A stretch of 64,000 nucleotides of DNA from MPNP01 sp965215545 (GTDB lineage Bacteria > Pseudomonadota > Alphaproteobacteria > Rhodobacterales > Rhodobacteraceae), in contig OZ244066.1 in NCBI GenBank assembly GCA_965215545.1, positions 3,070,201-3,134,200 on the forward strand, written 5' to 3'. Of this stretch, positions 60,735 to 64,000 are shown piece after piece. Position 1 is the stretch's first letter. The number at the start of each line of letters is the position of its first letter. The translations under genes were made by a program, and so were the position numbers. Below the pieces are notes generated by a model. The model was not told the origin of the DNA. It did not search any database and was given only the letters and a program-made list of their open reading frames with translations.

Positions 60735-61151
60735 TCAGATGCCTTGGACTGAATCGAACTTAGATGTCCCGCAGGCTGCGCAAGTTTCAACCGGGGGGAT
60801 GATCTTGATAACACTCTGTGAAAGCTTGGCCAGTTTCAGTGATTTTGACCTCTTGTCGTCACGGCCCTCTGGCCAGATAACATTCGCGTGGCCGGGCGGG
60901 TTGTCATCGCGGATAATCTCCAAGCCGGCCTGCTCAATATCCGTGGAGGTTATCTTGGCCCATCCGTGCAACCTTCTACCTTTTGGCTTTGCGACCTGCT
61001 CGATTCCCATCTCACAGATGTCTTTGTCGGGTCGTCCAGCGACATCGAACACCGAAAGTCTGTTTTCTCTGTTTGGCTCAAAAAGTTTTGGCTTGGCACC
61101 TCTCTCGGTAATTTTGCCCTTCTCATCCGCAAACCGAACAAATTGAGTCAC
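60735..61151 (-). CDS. Conserved small protein of unknown function, operon gene 3
   Basis: The 138-residue protein contains RLSVFDVAGRPDKDICEMGI, RRLHGWAKITSTDIEQAGLE and RDDNPPGHANVIWPEG followed by a short Lys/Leu helix (DKRSKSLKLAKLSQ). The order SVF...I...iG, then GwAki...v...gL.v..d..PpgHAnI-WP is a pattern I associate with small uncharacterised proteins in accessory islands. No catalytic motif is certain; the HANVIWP His is the best-conserved polar residue. It starts 27 bases after the previous gene, in one leftward operon with the next two entries. Confidence 0.6.
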   Translation of the reverse strand: MTQFVRFADEKGKITERGAKPKLFEPNRENRLSVFDVAGRPDKDICEMGIEQVAKPKGRRLHGWAKITSTDIEQAGLEIIRDDNPPGHANVIWPEGRDDKRSKSLKLAKLSQSVIKIIPPVETCAACGTSKFDSVQGI

Positions 61152-61178
61152 TTGTCAAAGTGCCCTGGCCGCCCGCAA

Positions 61179-61814
61179 TTACCGGCAGCAAAATGGCTGC
61201 AGGTAACCTTCCAGCAGACTGGGCAGTTCATTCATTTCTGTAAGGATCCCGCGGCTGGATGACCTGTTAAGTTCCGCAGCCCATGCTACCTCTCCATTTA
61301 CATCGACACCCAATGTCAACATCTCCCGATCCGCATTCATCCAATCGAAATCGATTTCACCATGCGGAGTGGGGCTGACTTCGGGGTCAACGATGTCAGC
61401 GGGCAGAAGGTCTGCCAACTGCATGGCGTGCTGTACCACCGGTGGAAGCACAGCCGCGGCGTTGTCACCATCCCAGTTTTCCTCTCCAGCCCTATGGCCA
61501 ATATCCTGAATTTGTCTTTTGAGTTCCGGTCGGTCCGGTCTGATGGCGGAAGCAATATCACGGATGGCGCTCAGTTGATTGTCCCAAATTTGCCGAGATA
61601 TCTTGCCTCCAATGATTGGCATCGCACCTCGGAAAGATGCTCTGGGCATCATGCTTTGAAAAGATGGATCGGCCAGTGAAGCTCTGAACTTGCCTACAAG
61701 GCGTTCGGCGTTAGATGTGTCATGATCAACAATTGCATCTGAAAAAGACGATACTGATCGGCCAGAATCGGGATCGAACTCAGTCAAGGACTTTCCGATA
61801 ACAAGTGACTCCAT
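61179..61814 (-). CDS. Conserved protein of unknown function, operon gene 2
   Basis: Of 211 residues, the C-terminal 100 carry the recognisable block: ENWDGDNAAAVLPPVVQHAM, LLPADIVDPEVSPTPHGEID, FDWMNADREMLTLGVDVNGE and VAWAAEL. This 'WDG-x-x-A ... P-x-x-P-x-x-H/DG-x-I-x-x-x-W' layout occurs in uncharacterised proteins that travel with the short SVF-type protein encoded next. The N-terminal half is hydrophilic. The ATG at 61814 follows the stop of the upstream gene by two bases; a TTG overlapping the stop is an alternative. Confidence 0.6.
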   Translation of the reverse strand: MESLVIGKSLTEFDPDSGRSVSSFSDAIVDHDTSNAERLVGKFRASLADPSFQSMMPRASFRGAMPIIGGKISRQIWDNQLSAIRDIASAIRPDRPELKRQIQDIGHRAGEENWDGDNAAAVLPPVVQHAMQLADLLPADIVDPEVSPTPHGEIDFDWMNADREMLTLGVDVNGEVAWAAELNRSSSRGILTEMNELPSLLEGYLQPFCCR

Positions 61815-61816
61815 TG

Positions 61817-62443
61817 TCAACTGTCGCCCCTGTTCTCAATACGGTTCAGAAGCCCCTGCGCATGCCTGATGAAATCTGTATGGCGTTCGATCTTATCCAA
61901 AAGACACTCACCGAGGTTTACATTCTGGTGACCATTTATAGCAAAGAACAGATCCTCACCCCCTGACCTGACATGGGGCTCGATGCGGACATTGTACCGA
62001 AGGCCTCCCTTTTCAAATGTAATGGCATGTTTCAGAGCGAAGTCATTGCTTCCGGCAATCCGTGTGACCTCACTGGTAGCCAGATCCCTGCAAAATTCAA
62101 TTCCACGCTTTCCGATAACGCTTTGCCGGATCGCCCCATCGAAGTTAAAGCCCATGGCTGAGGTCTTGATGGCGGCGGCCAATCCATCCATTTTGTCGGC
62201 AACCAGTTGGGCTGATTCAATAATCTCATCCGGCATAATCGTGTCGGAGAAAGACTTCATGCTGACTCGATCTAGGGTTGAAAGAAATTCATGCTGGCCA
62301 GCCGCAAAAGTGCATTGCATGACAGGCCCTGCCTTCACAAGACTTCTGCTGTCCACTTGACCGCCAAACAACTCTCTCTCATCAATGAAGACCGAGGGAA
62401 AATCTCCGACAAAAACGATGCTGCTATTTTGCTCGTATCGCAC
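61817..62443 (-). CDS. Protein of unknown function, operon gene 1
   Basis: About 208 residues with no recognised family. VRYEQNSSIVFVGDFPSVFI begins the protein; KHAITFEKGGLRYNVRIEPH and GEDLFFAINGHQNVNLGECL suggest two beta-rich segments near the C-terminus, after helical IMPDEIIESAQLVADKMDGL. The GTG at 62443 has GGGGA six bases upstream; a TTG two codons earlier is also possible. First gene of the three-gene leftward operon. Confidence 0.6.
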   Translation of the reverse strand: MRYEQNSSIVFVGDFPSVFIDERELFGGQVDSRSLVKAGPVMQCTFAAGQHEFLSTLDRVSMKSFSDTIMPDEIIESAQLVADKMDGLAAAIKTSAMGFNFDGAIRQSVIGKRGIEFCRDLATSEVTRIAGSNDFALKHAITFEKGGLRYNVRIEPHVRSGGEDLFFAINGHQNVNLGECLLDKIERHTDFIRHAQGLLNRIENRGDS

Positions 62444-62642
62444 GCTCAATCCCCCGAGAGACGGTTCCGCAGGTCAGTTCGCTCTGGCCAAGATAATTCA
62501 CAGGATTCCGGGCTTCAAGCACTCGGTCAGATTCGAGGCTTCCGATGGCGCGGAGCGATCGAGAGAACCCGGCCAGGAACCCCGAGGCCGTCGCCTCCCG
62601 ATGCAGGGTCTGCAGGGCGGTCAGGGGGCACGGTGCGGACCG

Positions 62643-63140
62643 TTACGGCTCCCCTGTCAGTTCAAAGAAACGGTCCAGCCGTTCAATGACTGCAACGGCC
62701 GGAACATCGTACACCTCGCCGGCAATGTGCTTCGCTTCCGGGCAGGCCGCGACACACGCCAGAGCCGCCTGTTCCCATAAGCGATGGCATGGCCAAGTGT
62801 GGATCATAGTCGCATAAGGATTGGCACACCGGTAGTCGGTCAATCGGTCATTGGGGTTCACGCTGAAACCGAACTTGGCCCGATCCGGCAGGGCGTCGGG
62901 TTCCAGGCGGCACAGATAGAAGTGGCCTTTCTCTGGGGTATTGGCCGCGACAGGCTTCTTGGTGTTGAAGTGTGTACGGTGGTCACGGAGAATCTTCGCT
63001 TCCCGCTCATCAAACATCACAACCATCTGGCCACTGTCAGGACACCGGCCCTTCCCCGGTTTCAGTTTGAGGCGTTTTGCCAGTTTCAGCAGGTGTGATC
63101 GGTCGACGCTGAGTTCTTCGGCAAGGGTTTTGGCCGTAAT
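62643..63140 (-). CDS. GIY-YIG (MUG113-type) protein with N-terminal helix-turn-helix, start codon unclear
   Basis: The C-terminal domain reads GHFYLCRLEPDALPDRAKFG, FSVNPNDRLTDYRCANPYAT and RLWEQAALACVAA. This is the T5orf172/MUG113 branch of GIY-YIG nucleases (F-Y-L followed by K-x-G-x-S-x-x-P-x-R-L). Upstream of the first ATG (63026) the frame stays open and codes for a helix-turn-helix-like segment (KTLAEELSVDRSHLLKLAKR), so the natural protein is longer. That segment begins with ATT ACG directly after a TAG. An ATG-ATT-ACG lies 21 bases further upstream, as if a short insertion had separated the start codon from the gene. Confidence 0.6.
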   Translation of the reverse strand: MTAKTLAEELSVDRSHLLKLAKRLKLKPGKGRCPDSGQMVVMFDEREAKILRDHRTHFNTKKPVAANTPEKGHFYLCRLEPDALPDRAKFGFSVNPNDRLTDYRCANPYATMIHTWPCHRLWEQAALACVAACPEAKHIAGEVYDVPAVAVIERLDRFFELTGEP

Positions 63141-63161
63141 CTATATCGTGTAACTCGTAAT

Positions 63162-63767
63162 CATATCCCACTGTTCGGGAACCTGAACAGTTACCGTTTG
63201 CGGCAGGTTCTGGATCCCTGGCTCGGTCAGGCGCGGTGGAAGCAGTCGCAGGGTCGGGTAACATTCGGCTACCGCTTCCGGTCCGAGGATGTGCCAGCGG
63301 TCCGACTGCATCTCAAGGTCGAGATCAATACGCACGAGCATTTGGCGGTGCTGGGCTTCACCAAATCCCCGTTCTCGGTCGAGTCGCGATGATATTCCGG
63401 GCTGGCCGATATCACGACGTTCGAACTCGATGAACTTCTGGCAACCAGGATGCGAGCACTCTACCAGCGCTGCAAGGGCCGGGACCTGTTTGATCTTGCG
63501 ATCGGGATCACCGACGAGCGGAGCAACGTCGGACGGATCGTTGCCACATTCCAGAAATACATGGAGCGTGAGGGAAGTCGGATAACCCGCGCGATGTTCG
63601 AGCGGAACCTCGCGGGAAAGATTGGCAACACGCAGTTCAATGCCGACATGAGCGCACTTCTCCGGTCGGGCTTTGCGTGGCGACCGCAGGAAACAGCAAG
63701 GTCGGTTGCCGTGCGGCTGATCTCGTCCCTACCCTGCGAGCCGTGGAAGGGTGAGGCGGAGGCATAG
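63162..63767 (+). pseudogene. abiEii: AbiEii-type nucleotidyltransferase toxin gene with internal stop
   Basis: The frame gives HIPLFGNLNSYRLRQVLDPW, VTFGYRFRSEDVPAVRLHLKVEINTHE (KVEINTHEH motif), a TGA at 63390, and then in the same frame YSGLADITTFELDELLATRM, RALYQRCKGRDLFDLAIG and a C-terminal helical region ending at 63767. Relatives have Trp where the TGA stands (SRWYSG), so this is a TGG-to-TGA nonsense change. The N-terminal part with the nucleotidyltransferase GSD motif is missing. AbiE is a type IV toxin-antitoxin/abortive infection system; no AbiEi antitoxin gene is visible. The gene abuts the divergent GIY-YIG gene. Confidence 0.75.
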
Positions 63768-64000
63768 GTGTACGGTTTCGAAATGTTGCAAGGGTGGTCC
63801 CGCATTGCCCACGATGTGGCTTTCCTTGGCAACCAAGGGCTTGAACTCGACAGTTGAGGGGTCCTTTGCTTCTGTGGTGCCGGCATCCCGGCCCAATCGG
63901 GGTCCGGTCGGTCGGGTCCCGCCGACCTGGTCCGGCACGTGAATGAAGTGAATCGCCTTGGACCCGAGTCTGGCGAAGATTTCTGATGCGCAGCAGGATT
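63729..64000 (-). CDS. Possible partial CDS entering from the right edge
   Basis: Read leftward, a frame open from the window edge gives EIFARLGSKAIHFIHVPDQV, GGTRPTGPRLGRDAGTTEAK and ESHIVGNAGPPLQHFETVHL, stopping near 63729. Third-position GC is moderately high and the amino-acid mix is protein-like, but the 3' end overlaps the AbiEii fragment by about 40 bases and no family can be named. It may be the end of a larger gene lying mostly outside the window. Confidence 0.3.
   Translation of the reverse strand, partial: SCCASEIFARLGSKAIHFIHVPDQVGGTRPTGPRLGRDAGTTEAKDPSTVEFKPLVAKESHIVGNAGPPLQHFETVHLCLRLTLPRLAG

Overview
The window is high-GC DNA with proteobacterial gene content and a strongly GC-biased third codon position in the core genes. 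The heterodimeric glyQ/glyS followed by a ppdK-type gene, AcuI, SufT/SufA and CimA next to CysS point to an alphaproteobacterium of the Rhodospirillales kind. No rRNA or phylogenetic marker confirms this. Most of the sequence is dense, ordinary chromosome; two stretches (about 33.2-44.1 kb and 60.2-64 kb) are mobile-element and defence islands with many broken genes.

Layout. 0-6.2 kb: a leftward glyQ-glyS-ppdK-like operon whose last enzyme has a decayed ATP-binding half. 6.2-7.8 kb: a small exported protein and a leftward cassette of three small genes (DUF3467, unknown, DUF2283). 8.1-11 kb: an exported peptidoglycan-binding protein with an inactivated trypsin-like domain, a ribokinase-family kinase and tRNA-Ser. 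11-16 kb: exported small proteins, one with a Calx-beta-like fold and one with a C10 tract that puts its start codon out of frame, plus katG. 16.1-21.8 kb: a leftward run of cysteine synthase, an MscS-type channel, an AlaX editing protein, a 1-Cys peroxiredoxin and a Mug-type glycosylase.

21.9-30.8 kb holds a seven-gene, tightly overlapping operon, allC-pucG-allG-allF-allK-allH-hpxW. Together the products can take allantoate to ureidoglycine, transaminate that to oxalurate, split oxalurate into oxamate and carbamoyl phosphate, make ATP from the carbamoyl phosphate and hydrolyse oxamate to oxalate. It looks like a complete purine-nitrogen salvage route. AcuI (acrylyl-CoA reductase) and a DUF2182 membrane protein follow, then tRNA-Asp.

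The 33-44 kb island contains an IetAS defence pair with a truncated protease, a frameshifted unknown gene, two near-identical tRNA-Val genes, the C-terminal part of an AIPR-like protein, a truncated Dcm methyltransferase with Vsr, and a 4.16-kb element with 47-bp terminal inverted repeats. This element sits exactly between the Dcm and AIPR-like fragments at an AAATTT site. It carries an ISXO2-type transposase, an exported protein, a previously unmarked 53-codon gene with its own terminator, a membrane/coiled-coil protein and a nested IS5-family copy.

44-60.2 kb is core chromosome: lon, tgt, sufT-sufA-tpiA, lipoamide dehydrogenase, DUF924, an esterase, a peptidoglycan-binding exported protein, an AlkA-type glycosylase, an MFS transporter, cimA-cysS and a PLP-dependent decarboxylase. 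The right end is a second accessory region: an IS remnant, a compact three-gene operon of unknown function, a GIY-YIG protein with no normal start codon and an AbiEii toxin gene with an in-frame stop codon.
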